Assembly: GCF_036370855.1 (NCBI RefSeq)
Contig: NC_088105.1
Coordinates: forward strand, 11,661,619-11,725,618
DNA: 64,000 bases
Source: Dromaius novaehollandiae
Lineage: Eukaryota; Chordata; Aves; Casuariiformes; Dromaiidae
Direction of reading: 5' to 3'
Positions 12,301-23,358 of this stretch are shown piece after piece. Numbering within the stretch: position 1 is the first letter of the stretch; each line of letters begins with the position of its first letter. The notes beneath the pieces are model-generated. The model did not search any database. It was not told where the DNA came from and saw nothing but the letters and a program-made list of their open reading frames with translations. The position numbers were made by a program, and so were the translations under genes.

Positions 12301-15300
12301 TATCTCAGAGGAGTATTATCCTGACATGATGCTTCTAAAACAAAAGGAAAAGTGTCATTTGATCAAAGACTTTCAGCCCATCTTCCTTCCTACTTTATGC
12401 TAAAGGCAAATCACAAGGCAATATTTATAGCACAGCAGTGGCTGCAGTAGCAAACTGCAGTATTGTCAATGTAAGATCATGGTGTCACTGTGAGATTAGA
12501 AGTGCTGAAATGTAATGGAGAAAGTTTATTAAACAACAGTTTTTGTATATAAAGGAAATATGGAAAATTATTGCCTGAGTAGACTGAGTATGGTGGAGGA
12601 AAGCTTTCTCCACATAGCTGAGAGAAGTAACTAAGGTTTAGAGTCATGCTGAAAGGCTTTAGTGGTATGCAAGATTACCAGGCCTCCTTTGCTCCTCATA
12701 TAGTGTGCTGTACCAGCTAAGCTAGACTGGAAGGAAAAATAGCTTTTAATTAAATCAAGAACGAAAATAATTAGTTTAATGCTCCTTTATTTTAGAAGTT
12801 GCTGCCAGTTTATCCATTTTTGATGTATTGGATATTTCCCTGGAGTGTTGAAATTACCTGTTTTGGTAAGAAAGAGAGGAAGGGAGGTAACCCTGGCTTG
12901 AAAACAAGTTTTCACTCGTGAGTAAGAGAATGTGTCCTGACTGTTGCCTTGAGGTAGAAAGGTGCAAGTAGGCTAAGTTTGAAAACAAGTGATTTCAGCC
13001 ATTCTTGAGAGAAAGCAGCTGTTACAGTTCCATCTGTAGTTCCAACTGGAATTATTATACACATCCTCTGTATAAATTGGTGGGTGTTTTTTGCATTTGA
13101 AGTAGAAGCAGATTTCTTGTGCCTAGCCTAATCCTCTGCTGATTACATGGCAGCTCAGTCAAAGCTATGTGAATTTATCTGCAAGTTAGGGAGATATTAT
13201 TTGTTCCTGTTTGTTGCAATTCTAAGGTGATAGCTCCATGCTACAAGAAATCTGGGGTCTGTCAGTTCAGAACTTTCTGCTCTTCTCTTCTCTTTGCTTC
13301 TCCTGTATTCAGTGGAAGAGGAACAAGCAGCTTTCCTAGTAGGTTTAGGAGAGGGGAAATGAATTATTAAACCTTGTGGTGCCAAACTGCTAGTGTTATA
13401 TAAATTTGGTCTAAGGATTATTCTGTTCTGTCATACTATATTTAGTATATTATCTAAATACTTAATGCACTACTGGAGAGTGTGACTGTCCTGTTTTTTT
13501 TTTTCCTACCCCAAGGAGATCAAGTGTGTGCATATGTAGCAATAATTATGTATGCAATTATGTTGTGGATTGGCAGTGGGGTTGAGGATGTCTTTTGACG
13601 TAGATTTGGAAGGTGGTGAGTTCTGATAGTCCTTGGTAGCTGTAAAAGCTCATGTCATGCCTGAATCAGCCAGGGAAAGTTCCATTTTCTGCAGCTGTGG
13701 GCTCTGTGCAGGAACAGTTCCTCTCTGCCAGAAGAGTATGACTGACTACATGCTTTATGTATGAAACTTTAGGTATTGGTGTGCATCTTTGGCCTGTGGC
13801 TCACAAGGGCTACACAGGGTGGAGGTTTGGGAATAAATAAAGGTTGGGTGGATTGGGGGAGATTGGGAATTTAGGATGCTTGATGTGGTACTTATGTTCG
13901 AGATGCAGGGAAAGGATAGGCTTGAAGTTGGTTATAACATTGGTGTGTGGGTTTGGAGCTGTAACTTGATTTGAGGCAGAGGAGAAAGTGTGGTTTTCAG
14001 CTATGCTCAAATGTGAAGTGCAGCTGTATCATTTCTAATCCTGGTTGGGTGGGTTGCTGACCTTTGGGCAGGGCTCTCCATTGAGGTCTGCACTGCATTA
14101 CTCAAAGGCAGGAAGATAGCATCCAGCTGGTTGCTGCTCTGAGCTGGGCCAGTTTCACTGGAGTCGCTTGAGCTGCCTTGACTGACAACAACTGAGCATC
14201 TTCAACGTATACCTGTAACTCCTCATATTTTTTTTGTAGCTAAGCAGTGCTAGATTTTTAAGGATGAGACAAGTTTTCAGACAGTGTGATGGAAAAGAAT
14301 GTTTAATTGTGCTTTTAGGGCAAGTAAATTTTGTACAGCATTGACTCTGGAAATGCTATTTTCTTGTTCGTGAGATGCAAGCTTTGCATTTGGGGTTGAG
14401 TTTAGCGTTTAATCAGTTGAATGGCTTAGCACTGACTTTCATAATTTTTTTCCTTTAGGTATTGTAACAGAGTTCAGGAAAAGAGAGGGGCTGTATATGA
14501 GAAAGTGACGGCAATTCACAAGGAGATCCAACAGACAAGATTCAAAATCCAGCAGTTGAATGAGAATGCTGAAAAAGAAGAAATGAAAGCCAAGGTGAGC
14601 TTTTTTCCTAAAGGATTCCTGTCTGGAATTTTTAAAACTGACTTCAGCTCAGGCTGGGTTAAAGCCCACTCCTGTGGTTAAGAAGTAGCTGTAGGTGAAG
14701 GAAGTCTCCTTGGCCTTGCAGAACCAGTAAGCTGAGCGGGTAGTAGTTCAGGTGGATGGCTGGAGGGAGGGCATTTTCTGCCTGTGGTTCCATGGGAGCA
14801 ATAGGGCTTGTACCTGACAGCCCACAGAACAAGTGGACTTTGCAGACCTAAGAGAAGCCTGTGGGATGGTGTGATTACCCAGTATTTTAGGAGGTGAAAT
14901 TAAACTTGTCTTCCCTTGCTCCCATGACAGATGCCATGCTAGTAGCTCTGATGTGCATTTCTGTATCATGATGCTGCCATCATCCCTTCTTTTGTTCACT
15001 GCTGGAGTACTGTTTCTGCTGGAGGAGGATGGTAGAGGTCACAGTGATGGAGGGCTTGGTCACACAGGCTGACACAGAATGGGACAGTAGCAGTGGGAAT
15101 ACTGGGCCTGACATCATAGTATTGTGAGAATTAGAATTGCAATAGAATCATAATACTGGAGTTTGCTTGTGGCTACACCTATGCTTCTGATGTGCTATAG
15201 CTTTCCTCTCTTCTGTGGATACTTTTTCCTAAGCCAGGGACAAGATAGCTTTGAAATCACTCAGGACCACCAGACCCACTGCCACTTAAATCCCTGTAAA

Positions 15301-15516
15301 GCATAAACCTTTGCTGATGGTTTTTTTTCTTTTTTTCTTATTTCTTCCTTTATCTCCTCTTCCTAGGAGATATACCTTAATTTGAAGGCTGGGTTGGAGA
15401 AGCGTCATGACTCTCTCATAAAGACAGCAGAGAGTTATGCAGCCTCAAGAGAAGAAAAAATTGCTGAACTGAAGAAGGGGCTACTTAGAGTTCAGACTCC
15501 TGGAAGTAGTTCTTAA
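215..15516 (+). CDS. NUF2: NUF2, kinetochore NDC80 complex component (13 coding exons)
   Basis: NUF2 pairs with NDC80 in the four-subunit NDC80 complex, which joins outer kinetochores to spindle microtubules in mitosis. Splicing 215-337, 979-1053, 3260-3336, 4075-4136, 5111-5208, 5874-5947, 7373-7469, 8801-8863, 9625-9762, 10761-10901, 11723-11898, 14459-14594 and 15367-15516 gives 1410 nt: 469 residues plus TAA, close to the 464 of human NUF2. Residues 1 to about 165 form the N-terminal calponin-homology domain; landmarks are [22 protein letters not shown] and [10 protein letters not shown]. Roughly 150-469 is K/E/Q-rich coiled coil, with landmarks [25 protein letters not shown] and [12 protein letters not shown]. 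The ATG at 215 has G at -3 and +4 and matches the family start. No frameshift or missing exon is seen. Family identity is certain; exon ends rest on GT-AG sites and phase. Confidence 0.97.
979..1053 (+). CDS. NUF2: NUF2 exon 2
   Basis: 25 codons, [12 protein letters not shown] through [10 protein letters not shown], between acceptor tcttgcag and donor ATG|gtaggt. Phase 0 at both ends. Part of the CH domain. Confidence 0.96.
3260..3336 (+). CDS. NUF2: NUF2 exon 3
   Basis: 77 nt, [20 protein letters not shown] followed by NLYIH, after acceptor actgtttag. The donor CACAT|gtaagt leaves two bases (AT) that complete a Met codon with exon 4. Confidence 0.95.
4075..4136 (+). CDS. NUF2: NUF2 exon 4
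   Basis: 62 nt after ttgtttccttgcag, reading [20 protein letters not shown]. The donor is CCAA|gtaagc, leaving one base. The VCRVNDF core is a strongly conserved NUF2 segment. Confidence 0.95.
5111..5208 (+). CDS. NUF2: NUF2 exon 5
   Basis: 98 nt after ccaatttcag. The first two bases complete Lys, then [20 protein letters not shown] and a tail ending LELQSNY. Donor TAT|gtaaga, phase 0. This is the end of the CH domain. Confidence 0.95.
5874..5947 (+). CDS. NUF2: NUF2 exon 6
   Basis: 74 nt after aattaatttgcag, [20 protein letters not shown] then LEKL. Donor AA|gtgagt leaves two bases. Start of the coiled coil. Confidence 0.94.
7373..7469 (+). CDS. NUF2: NUF2 exon 7
   Basis: 97 nt after a long pyrimidine tract ending tttttttag. 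The first base completes Asn, then [20 protein letters not shown] and a tail ending NHDYRRKT. Donor ACA|gtatgc, phase 0. Confidence 0.94.
8801..8863 (+). CDS. NUF2: NUF2 exon 8
   Basis: 21 codons, [20 protein letters not shown] plus L, between tctttgctag and CTG|gtaagt. Phase 0-0, coiled coil. Confidence 0.95.
9625..9762 (+). CDS. NUF2: NUF2 exon 9
   Basis: 46 codons from [14 protein letters not shown] to VKKLKKAK, between tttaactag and AAG|gtgaga. Phase 0-0, coiled coil. The same frame stays open about 420 nt into intron 9. That extension (9763-10182) has no NUF2-like content and is intron. Confidence 0.95.
9973..9998. repeat. T26 homopolymer in NUF2 intron 9
   Basis: Uninterrupted run of about 26 T. 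Length is prone to polymorphism and sequencing error. Confidence 0.9.
10761..10901 (+). CDS. NUF2: NUF2 exon 10
   Basis: 47 codons, [20 protein letters not shown] then [13 protein letters not shown] and ASVLSE, between ttttgtttag and GAG|gtttgt. Phase 0-0. [14 protein letters not shown] is nearly invariant in vertebrate NUF2. Confidence 0.95.
11683..11701. repeat. C19 homopolymer next to the NUF2 exon 11 acceptor
   Basis: Nineteen consecutive C starting 40 nt and ending 22 nt upstream of exon 11. It sits where the branch point and polypyrimidine tract are expected. The opposite strand is G19, able to form quadruplex-like structures. Confidence 0.9.
11723..11898 (+). CDS. NUF2: NUF2 exon 11
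   Basis: 176 nt, [20 protein letters not shown] through [12 protein letters not shown]. Acceptor tacatactctag, donor GA|gtatgg, leaving two bases. A run of 19 C lies just upstream at 11683-11701. Reading past the donor meets TGA within four codons, which supports the splice. Confidence 0.93.
14459..14594 (+). CDS. NUF2: NUF2 exon 12
   Basis: 136 nt after tttttcctttag. The first base completes Glu, then [20 protein letters not shown] and a tail ending EEMKAK. Donor AAG|gtgagc, phase 0. Confidence 0.95.
15367..15516 (+). CDS. NUF2: NUF2 exon 13 with stop codon
   Basis: 49 codons plus TAA (15514-15516) after ttcctag, [20 protein letters not shown] to the C-terminus RVQTPGSSS. It encodes the C-terminal coil that, with NDC80, meets SPC24-SPC25. 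The last residues differ freely between species. Confidence 0.95.
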   Translation, partial: EIYLNLKAGLEKRHDSLIKTAESYAASREEKIAELKKGLLRVQTPGSSS

Positions 15517-16198
15517 ACCTGACTTCACTTCTACTCTGTTTGGATTATGTTTATGCTTATGCTTGTATCTTGAAAGCTTATGCTTTGTGTAGGATGGATT
15601 ACTCAAGGCAAAAAGCAACTTTCTCAAAAACCATGTCAGAAGACATTTAGCTTTATAGGCAGATCGTGGTGTTGTCAGCTAGCTAACATGGGTAAGAAAA
15701 CACTTGGTTCAGCCAGTCTGTATTGTTTTGGTGAGTATCTGATTTTAGTCATAAGAATGCAAGTCTTGCTAATACCAAGTTGTTTCCACTTGGAAGGAAT
15801 CTCTTCCATTTAGCTGGAATCCTGCTTTTGCAGAAATTGTTCTGCAAATGTTGATCTTGACGACCTGTGGGTTTGGTCTGTTCTGAATGGACCCACTGTT
15901 TAAAATAAGTCAGTAATATATTCTACTTCTATTTTTCAACTATGATTAAATCCTTATGAAGCAGTAGTGTCTTCCATGTAAACACTAGCTTAGTCTATTC
16001 ATGAACATTAGTGACTATGAAAACTCCCAAGGGTGTCATTTTAGTTAACATTGCAGTGTCTCTAGAAGCTTGAACCCATTGTTTCTGCCCTGTGTGGTAA
16101 TGCTCTTCTGTGTCTCTTTAGGGCAAGTCTCTGGGATGTTAGCTTATGATGGTTCTTAATATTTGCTACAGTGCTTTGGAAAGATTTTTGATTATTAG

Positions 16199-16204
16199 AA
16201 TAAA
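16199..16204 (+). promoter_or_regulatory. NUF2: Proximal poly(A) signal AATAAA
   Basis: Canonical AATAAA 680 nt after the NUF2 stop, in AT-rich context. Confidence 0.55.
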
Positions 16205-16367
16205 TATAAAATGTTAACTTTTAAAATAGTTGATATAAGGATATTTAACCCTATTTCTCTATTATGTTTTTCTCCCTCCCCTCTCTCCCAACTGACTGTT
16301 CTTTACTCACCATAACATTCTAACTGAAAAATGAAATTTGGTTTGTATGTTCATAAGAATGGATACT

Positions 16368-16373
16368 AATAAA
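16368..16373 (+). promoter_or_regulatory. NUF2: Distal poly(A) signal AATAAA
   Basis: Second canonical AATAAA, followed within 30 nt by a GT/T-rich stretch (gaggttgtttttc) typical of a downstream element. It is the better candidate for the main NUF2 3' end. Confidence 0.55.
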
Positions 16374-16395
16374 AGGCATTTTATAATGAAGGGGA

Positions 16396-19285
16396 GGTTG
16401 TTTTTCAAGCCTGCGTAAATTGAATATTTAACCAAAATTGGAAAGATGCGGTTTCTCTTATTTGCTAGAGTTAGGAACAGGGGGTGATCATGGCTTTTAA
16501 AGTTCTTTTTAATCAGGCATCAGACTGCTTAAGGTTTTGATTTACACATACTCTAATGAAAACCTGTGTTATGTTGCAAATCTTTACCTAGTACAGTTTC
16601 TCATACAGCTTTCCCATTTCCACCAAATATAGTCTGTATGTAATAGGTTGCTATTTTATGTAATACAACGTAATGTTTTTTCAAATGAGTGAATGCACTT
16701 TTCAGTCCAACTGTCCTGCAATATCCTGTAACAATTTCTGGTGTAGAGACCATGGAAGTCTTAACTGCTGATGTAGCTGATCTTGCCAAGAGATAGTGAT
16801 ATTAGGTCCATGGAAGGTACAAAAACAATCTTCATTGATTTCCACACACTTGGGCACACATGGAATAATTAGGGATGTTCCAGGTATTCTGCTTTGAAAG
16901 TGAATTTTTAATGAATCTCTGCTTCCATGATGTATGTATGTTAAAGCATTATGTTCTCCATTTACAAGTGTGGAGATAGTATCTGTAGGTGTCAGACTGG
17001 AAAACTGCAAGGAACTGCTGCTTTTTCATTGGCGGCACTTGCTGATGAATTTGATGTCGGTGCAAAACTGCTATCCTGTGATAAGTTTTCTTAGGCTTTG
17101 GCAGGTTTACGATACTCTGAAGTTCCTAAAGACAGACAGCATGGATTGTGTAGAATTCTCCCTGTGCTTTCTCACAGTACCCCTGCTTCTCTTCTCAGTC
17201 TAGCCTATGTTGCAGCCTGACAGTGGTCAAGAAATTAAGCATTCCCTCTTCAAACTTTTCAGAGAAGATAAAGTGAGCTTTTTGGGGGGTTTTGGTGATG
17301 CTATAAAAACAGCAGTTAGAGGTTAGAGCAGCTTCTCCCCTTGAAGAAAACCCCAGAACCCCTTTATTTTTGGGAAACTGGTGTTGAAACTAGCAAGCTA
17401 CAGATTGAGATGTATCATGAAGCTGATAGGTTGGCTAGACTTGCTATTCTTTTCTAGAATGAGACCTTCACAGCCTTGGATTACTATAGGTTGTTTGTGT
17501 TTGAACAAGACAGACTTTGTTAAAGGAGCTTTCTAGGTGAGAGCCTTCTGGCTTCTCTGGAAAGTGATCAGGTGTGGGGTCTTTTTGTGGGTTTTTGTTT
17601 GTTTTTTTGTTTTCTCAAATGTAGCAAAGTAGTAATTTGATCAAAGTCCCTTTTGTGAGTGAAGGCTTTGAAATTGCCTCTGCCACACACTTCCATAGCA
17701 GGGCTTGGTTTCATGAACCTAATATGCTAGAATTTCTTGAATTAATTTCTGGGTCTGTGATATCAGGCTTTAGAAGAGCTCCATACAGAAGTATGAAGTA
17801 TCAGATACTCCATATGAAATTAATGGAGTATCAGTTGCTGCTATACAGCTTGGCATAACATTGTTTAAATTTGTAGTTCTATGAGATTATATACTGTAAA
17901 AAGCTTTCTGTCTGCAGCTTGTAGCAATTTACATCGTAGTGATGGACTGCAGGGCTTTCTGGTCTCACTTGATTCAAATGTTTAATCACTAACCATATTC
18001 TGCAAGCAATGAAGGAAAGCAGCCTTGTAACAGACTTTTAAAGAAGTTACACTTCCCTCTGTATCCTACTGCCTTAGAGACAGGCATAAGTGGTCCAGTA
18101 TTAAAATCTCTCATGCATACACATATATGCATATGCTGTCTCACCTTCTCCCGATGTATTTGGCATTAACTCATTTCAGTTGCCTATCTGGCTAAAAATG
18201 TTTTGTTGTAGTTCCTTCAGTGAAGTCCTTAGCTCTTTTGTTTTATCAATGCTGCTTAATTTATTATTACTATACTTCTCTCCCCACCTCCTCCTTTTAG
18301 CACAACTTTTGTGTGTGAGAAGATAACTTGTTCTTCTTTGGTCATAAGCAACTTTCAAAGAGGTAACCTTTTTGCCTCCGACACTAACAATTGTTAAATC
18401 TTTTATTCTACAGCTGGCTTGTTTAATGGCTGATTTGTTCTAATACAGGACTGCTTCTGGTGATCCCTGGAAAACGAGGGCAGCATATGGTCCTAATCTG
18501 GGCATACTAACCTATATCAGAGAATTTCAAGTTTAACATTTAGTCCATTTTTGTATGAATGTCCTGTAAACTTGGTTCTAAACCTCTGCTTGCATGCTAG
18601 AGTTGGCTTCTCTACCTGCATGCCGAGTTCCTCTTTGGACCAGAGAGTATGTGCTCCTCTTCAGTAAGAGACAAACTTAGGCTCGAAAGAGTCAACAAGA
18701 TGATCCTAAAAAAATTTAACAGGTTCTCAGTGTGGTCTGTCCAGAATTTCCCTGTTGTTCTGGATGTTTTCTTGATCATAAGGATTATGAAAATCATTAG
18801 CATGACGAAAGCACATATACAGATAATATGTTATTTGTAGAAGGATATGTAGTGTTTTCTCAGGTGCTAATTTTAAGAATGTTAAAAGGTCTACTCAGGG
18901 GTTTTCCCAGTATTGGAAAACTAGTCCTGGGATTCCTTATCTTTAAATCAAAACTTTTTTTTATAGCTATATCTGGCAGAAAGGTAAGAGAAAGCCAGTT
19001 CTTTGTAGCTGGTCTTCTATTTAAAGTATTCTTTCATACAAAGGATACTGCTTAGATGTACCTCAATTTTTTTCTAAATTGAAATTGGACCACTGAGAGC
19101 ACTTCTTGTGTCCCTTGCTTCCACCTCTTCCAACACCCCAGTTTCCCGTAGAAAGGTCCCACACCTTGTGAAATGTTGGGTCAGCCCTGACAGCGTATCT
19201 CTATGTACTTCATCTTATTTGGGCAAAATGAAACCCTTTAGGAAGATCATTTGTAGTAGAGAGATTTCTGTTTGCCTGTTTCTAG
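16396..19285. other. Intergenic sequence downstream of NUF2
   Basis: No recognisable gene or repeat. The longest open frame is 102 codons on the minus strand (16702-17010); it matches nothing I know and has no promoter or splice context. A perfect 10-bp inverted repeat with a 9-nt loop lies at 17804-17832. Confidence 0.6.
17804..17832. repeat. Perfect 10-bp inverted repeat (hairpin)
   Basis: GATACTCCAT at 17804-17813 is the exact reverse complement of ATGGAGTATC at 17823-17832, with a 9-nt loop. Function unknown; may be chance. Confidence 0.6.
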
Positions 19286-19353
19286 CTGGACACTGTTGTG
19301 GATAGCAGCCTGTATCTGGATGTATTAAGGAAGAGGTTAGAGGTGACACCTGG
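19286..19353 (+). CDS. Putative coding exon J (unrecognised gene)
   Basis: 68 nt between a strong acceptor (gtttgcctgtttctag) and the donor CCTGG|gtgaga. Only one frame is open, reading LDTVVDSSLYLDVLRKRLEV followed by TP, with phase 0 in and 2 out. It joins in phase to the putative exon at 19806, making Gly at the junction. The peptide looks like an ordinary soluble protein, but I recognise no family. A chance GT-AG pair remains quite possible. Confidence 0.27.
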
Positions 19354-19650
19354 GTGAGAGTGCACTCCACCAGGTGACTCTAATGCCACCCTGGATTGAC
19401 ACAGAGCAGTGCCCAGGCACTGCTTCATGCTCTGATGTAGCATGGTCTGGCTCTCACTAGAGCTTTCCTCTAGGAAACCTGTGTAGCTCAGGGAGTAGCT
19501 TAGAGTCACTGAGAAGGCCAGCGTGAATACAACTTATCACTCAGACAGGAGGTTACTTTCCAGGAGCAGGAAATTTAAGATGGATTGTCTGTCTGTTCAC
19601 AGCTGGCTCAAATGCCTTCTTCCTTAGAGCTGAACACTTAGTTTAGAATT

Positions 19651-19677
19651 AAAAAAAAAAAAAAGGGGGGGAGGGGG
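19651..19677. repeat. A14/G-rich low-complexity stretch
   Basis: A run of 14 A followed by G runs broken by single A. Simple sequence only. Confidence 0.85.
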
Positions 19678-19805
19678 AAGCAGGAGGGTGTGAGTAGAGC
19701 AGAGTGAGGGATATGGAGGTTATCAGCCAATTTATAATATGGAGCTGCTGCACTAGTGGGAGAGGGTTGTATATTAATACTGAGATGAAAGTATCTCCTC
19801 TTACA

Positions 19806-19867
19806 GGCTCAGACATTTGAACAGCCAGAGTGTACATATCGACAACACACTTGAACTTCCTGTTGTT
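19806..19867 (+). CDS. Putative coding exon A (unrecognised gene)
   Basis: 62 nt between atctcctcttacag and the consensus donor TTT|gtgagt. Two of three frames are closed. The open one reads LRHLNSQSVHIDNTLELPVV and needs two bases from the previous exon, exactly what exon 19286-19353 supplies. It leaves one base. The following exon was not identified with confidence. Product unknown. Confidence 0.27.
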
Positions 19868-22800
19868 TGTGAGTACCCTTCCTTTTTACAGACTTTACAC
19901 ACCACCTCAGCTATTAAAAAGGAAGATGAGTGTATCCTGCCCACGAGGGTATGCTCTTGGTCTTAGAGGGAGTACATGGCTTTGCTCCAATTTTTTGAAG
20001 AATTAAAAACAGCTTTGGTATCTTTGTAAGTAGAAAATATAGTAATGGGGTTAAATGGGAAATGGGTGGGCACCTTAGCCTTATGGCTCGGCAGAGTTAC
20101 GTGTACAGGAACAAAGCTGCCTTAAGGTTAAGAGGCTGTTTGTGATACCTCCTCCTGCTTCTTAAGCCTTGCTGTTTCTCTTCTTGTAAAGGAAGGAAGC
20201 CTCTCTTTCCTTTCCTGCCCTGTCTATGCTCAAATAAGGTCTTGCTGGAAAAAAGCTCTTTCCAGACTTTCTCAGAAGCCATCTTTCTGGTAGGCGTTGG
20301 CCAGTCAAAGTGAATAGGGCTGAGTTAGGTCAGAAAGTTCTGTATATTTCAGCAGTTACTTTGTGGGACCTGTCTGCTTTGATTGTAGGATGTGACGGAA
20401 GAGGAAAGATATAGCTGTGTTTGGCCACTTGGTGGGGCTGTTGTCACAGGTAGTGGTGGTTTTATTGCTAGCACGGCTTGACCGAGGAAGCCACGGGAAA
20501 CTTGCTGAATCTGCAGCCCCAGAATAACAATTTCACAGCTTCATACTTGTATATCCTAGGACTAGCCAGGACCTGATAAATTTAAAAGTCAAAGATTTGT
20601 TACTATTTTTTATAGAAGTAGAGAAGACTTATGCTCAGCGTTGTGTGACGATTATCCAAGCAGCTGCATCTTTCAGTGATTATCAAAAGCCACTGAATCC
20701 TTCTTGGTTTTGCCTTCTGGAGGATATGGAGCATGGTCTGCAGTTGTCAGTACCCATGAAATCATGTCTCACTACAAGGCAATGTGGCTTTGAAGTGCCA
20801 TTTTGCCCTTAGTAACACTTGCTCAGGCAGTCAATCCACCTTTAGCTGGCCCTGGGTCCCTTGCCTACAGACCAGATATAGACAGGTGGCTCCATCTAAG
20901 GATTTGGCCCTTCCTGCTGCTGAAGTAAGAGCTTGTCCGGAGAAAGGAGATAATAAAGCCAACACTCAGTAGTCGCTTTCTGTGGTCCATGTAGGTGATT
21001 GCTTTAGGAGGAACTATGAAAGGCTCATATGGTGCTCATACACATGAAGCTGTGTTTTAATGTTGGCATGAGGTAAAGTATTTTGCACCTATGGCCCCAT
21101 AGATCACACACACATACAATCTGACAGACAGATGCTCTTATGCATTAACATTGTGCATCCAGAGGGACATTTTCCTTTTGGAAAGATTCCCTTGACCTTT
21201 TCATCAGACTCCTTAAGGATGATCTTCCCTGTTTCTCATGCATTCTCATTTTCTTACAGACTTGGCGTTGTAATGATGGCCAGAGAGGAGGTGAGAAGAC
21301 CCATACAGATTCATAGTAAGGGTTGAGAAAATGCTGAGGTAAAGTTTTGTAGCACTGCCAGCCAGTGTAGTCTAGAAAGTGGTTCTAAGCTGCAGTTAAT
21401 CCTAGGCCTCTTATGCTGCTTTAGTGTACCTTTAGTGGGTATTGGTAGAGTACCTTGGCCTCAGAGCCGAGACACAACTAAATCATTGTCCTGTCATTGT
21501 TGATGGCTAATACTAGATTTTTAGTATTTGGTTTCACAGTGGTTTATGTAGCTTTGATGAAGCAAGTATTCATAGATACGAATTTGGGTGGGTAGTTGAT
21601 TATAATAGAATAAAAGAAATAGCTGGAGAGAACTCGGAACAAAAATAAGGAAAACTTTCAGTTGAATATCCAGGATATCTCTGTCTGCAAAATGCCTCAT
21701 TTTCAAAAGCTAAATGGAAGGAGCTCCATTTCTTGAGACCTTTTAAATGGGGACTGAAACCTAGGGGAGATGATGAAACTCCATAGCATTTTGGACTTAG
21801 TTGGTCTCTCTTGTCTGGGGCTTTCAAGGGACTCTTCATTTACGGTATATATGGTCCTAACATTTCGATGAAAATGTTTGCAGAGTATTGATTATGGTAG
21901 ACTTTTTCTTGCTGCTAGGAGACCCAAGAAAATAAGTGGTAGATATGTATCAACACTGCTGCAACATACTTCTGCTTTCCTCAGCACAAAAGGTTTGGGC
22001 TCCCTCTTGCTGTTCTTCTGCAGTCTGTTGCTCAATAACAGCAGGATGACTTAAATATGGCAGAACCTGATAACAGCTCTTAAAAACTGCACCAATGTTT
22101 TGAAAATAAGGTAGTGACCAAGTTTTTGTTTGGTGTTGCTGCCTAATTTGATAGGGATGGATCGGGATTTGTTCCTTTGTCATTGTTTATTATCTTGTAT
22201 CACTTCTATTTCTGTAGTACCAATGGGCCAGAACCAGGTTTGGCTCTTGCTGTGCTATGTATTGTACAGGAAAGTTTCTGACAGTCTTTGCCTTAAAGCG
22301 TTAATAGTCTTAAAAAGGTGAAGTGACAGGTAAGCTGAAATGACCCTTCTGGGGGTGTTGCCAATGTCATTGCCGGTATGCAGTTCTTTGCCAGACTGTA
22401 GTCGTGATACTAATTTCTCATCTGGCATCCTCAAGTTGTACATGTAAAGACACCAATGAGGCCTGAGGTATAACACAGAAGAATCCATGGGATCTTATGT
22501 TCCTTGCCTTATTGTGGTTGCTCTAATTATAGTCTGCTGCAAATACAAAGCTCAGTTCTAGGGTTTTTAGGTTGTCTTTTGTGTTTGGTCTCATTTTCTA
22601 TATAGAAAGCTTGTGGACAGAGCCACTGGAATTTGAGAGTAAACACCAGTATGCCTGGAGTGGGATGGCTCCTTACAGGTACTAAATTACAATCACTAGA
22701 GGTGTATGTTGCTGGCTCTGGGACAATGGAGGTTGTAGGTGTCATTTCTCCCTGAATGAAGACCAAGAAGGTTGGGTTTTGTTACTGGTGGTAACCTTTT

Positions 22801-23310
22801 TTCCATTTTTTCCCTAGGCAGAAAGAGAACAAGGGGTCTAAGAGCCGAGTTTCCTGATGGGTAACAGATCATACTATACCAATTGCAAAAGAAGAGTTCT
22901 TTTGGAGGCTCTGACAGTGAGGTTGCAAAAGGGTATGTCCTGAAAAATAGACTGACAAGGAGAAGTGGACATTAAAAAATTTTCTTTTGCAAGCTGCAGG
23001 TCCCACTGGAAGAGGCCAGTGTTTGTAGTAAATGAAGTCCCTGCAAACAAAAGGAGGGGAAAACCCAGGTTATGTTGAGGTTTCCATAGCAACACAATAC
23101 TTTTCCTGGAAATTTCAAATGATGAGATCTAATCTATCTGCTATTTAACTCTTGCATACAAAGCCCTTCCCTTTCTCAGTTTGCCTGCAGTCCTTAGCAG
23201 CATCCTCCATGGTCATGGGGGTACTATCATTGTGTAATGGTGGTCTGTGTGGGGAATGACACTCCTGGGACAAGGATGTTCTTGTTCTGTTCTGCCTGTT
23301 TCAAGGCACC

Positions 23311-23358
<48 letters not shown>

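Larger units (their letters stand above)
338..15366 (+). other. NUF2: NUF2 introns 1-12
   Basis: The introns are 338-978, 1054-3259, 3337-4074, 4137-5110, 5209-5873, 5948-7372, 7470-8800, 8864-9624, 9763-10760, 10902-11722, 11899-14458 and 14595-15366. All are GT-AG. The largest are intron 11 (2.6 kb) and intron 2 (2.2 kb). No nested gene, convincing snoRNA or recognisable transposable element was found in them. Notable simple sequences are a G run near 3037-3049, T26 at 9973-9998 and C19 at 11683-11701. Confidence 0.85.
15517..16395 (+). other. NUF2: NUF2 3' UTR (end estimated)
   Basis: The sequence after the TAA is AT-rich and non-coding, and carries two canonical AATAAA hexamers. The 3' end should lie shortly after one of them, at about 16215-16230 or 16385-16400. 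The exact site cannot be read from sequence. Confidence 0.65.

Noticed and set aside
16702..17010. 102-codon minus-strand frame
   Set aside because: No recognised motif, promoter, poly(A) signal or splice context. One such frame is expected by chance in this length.
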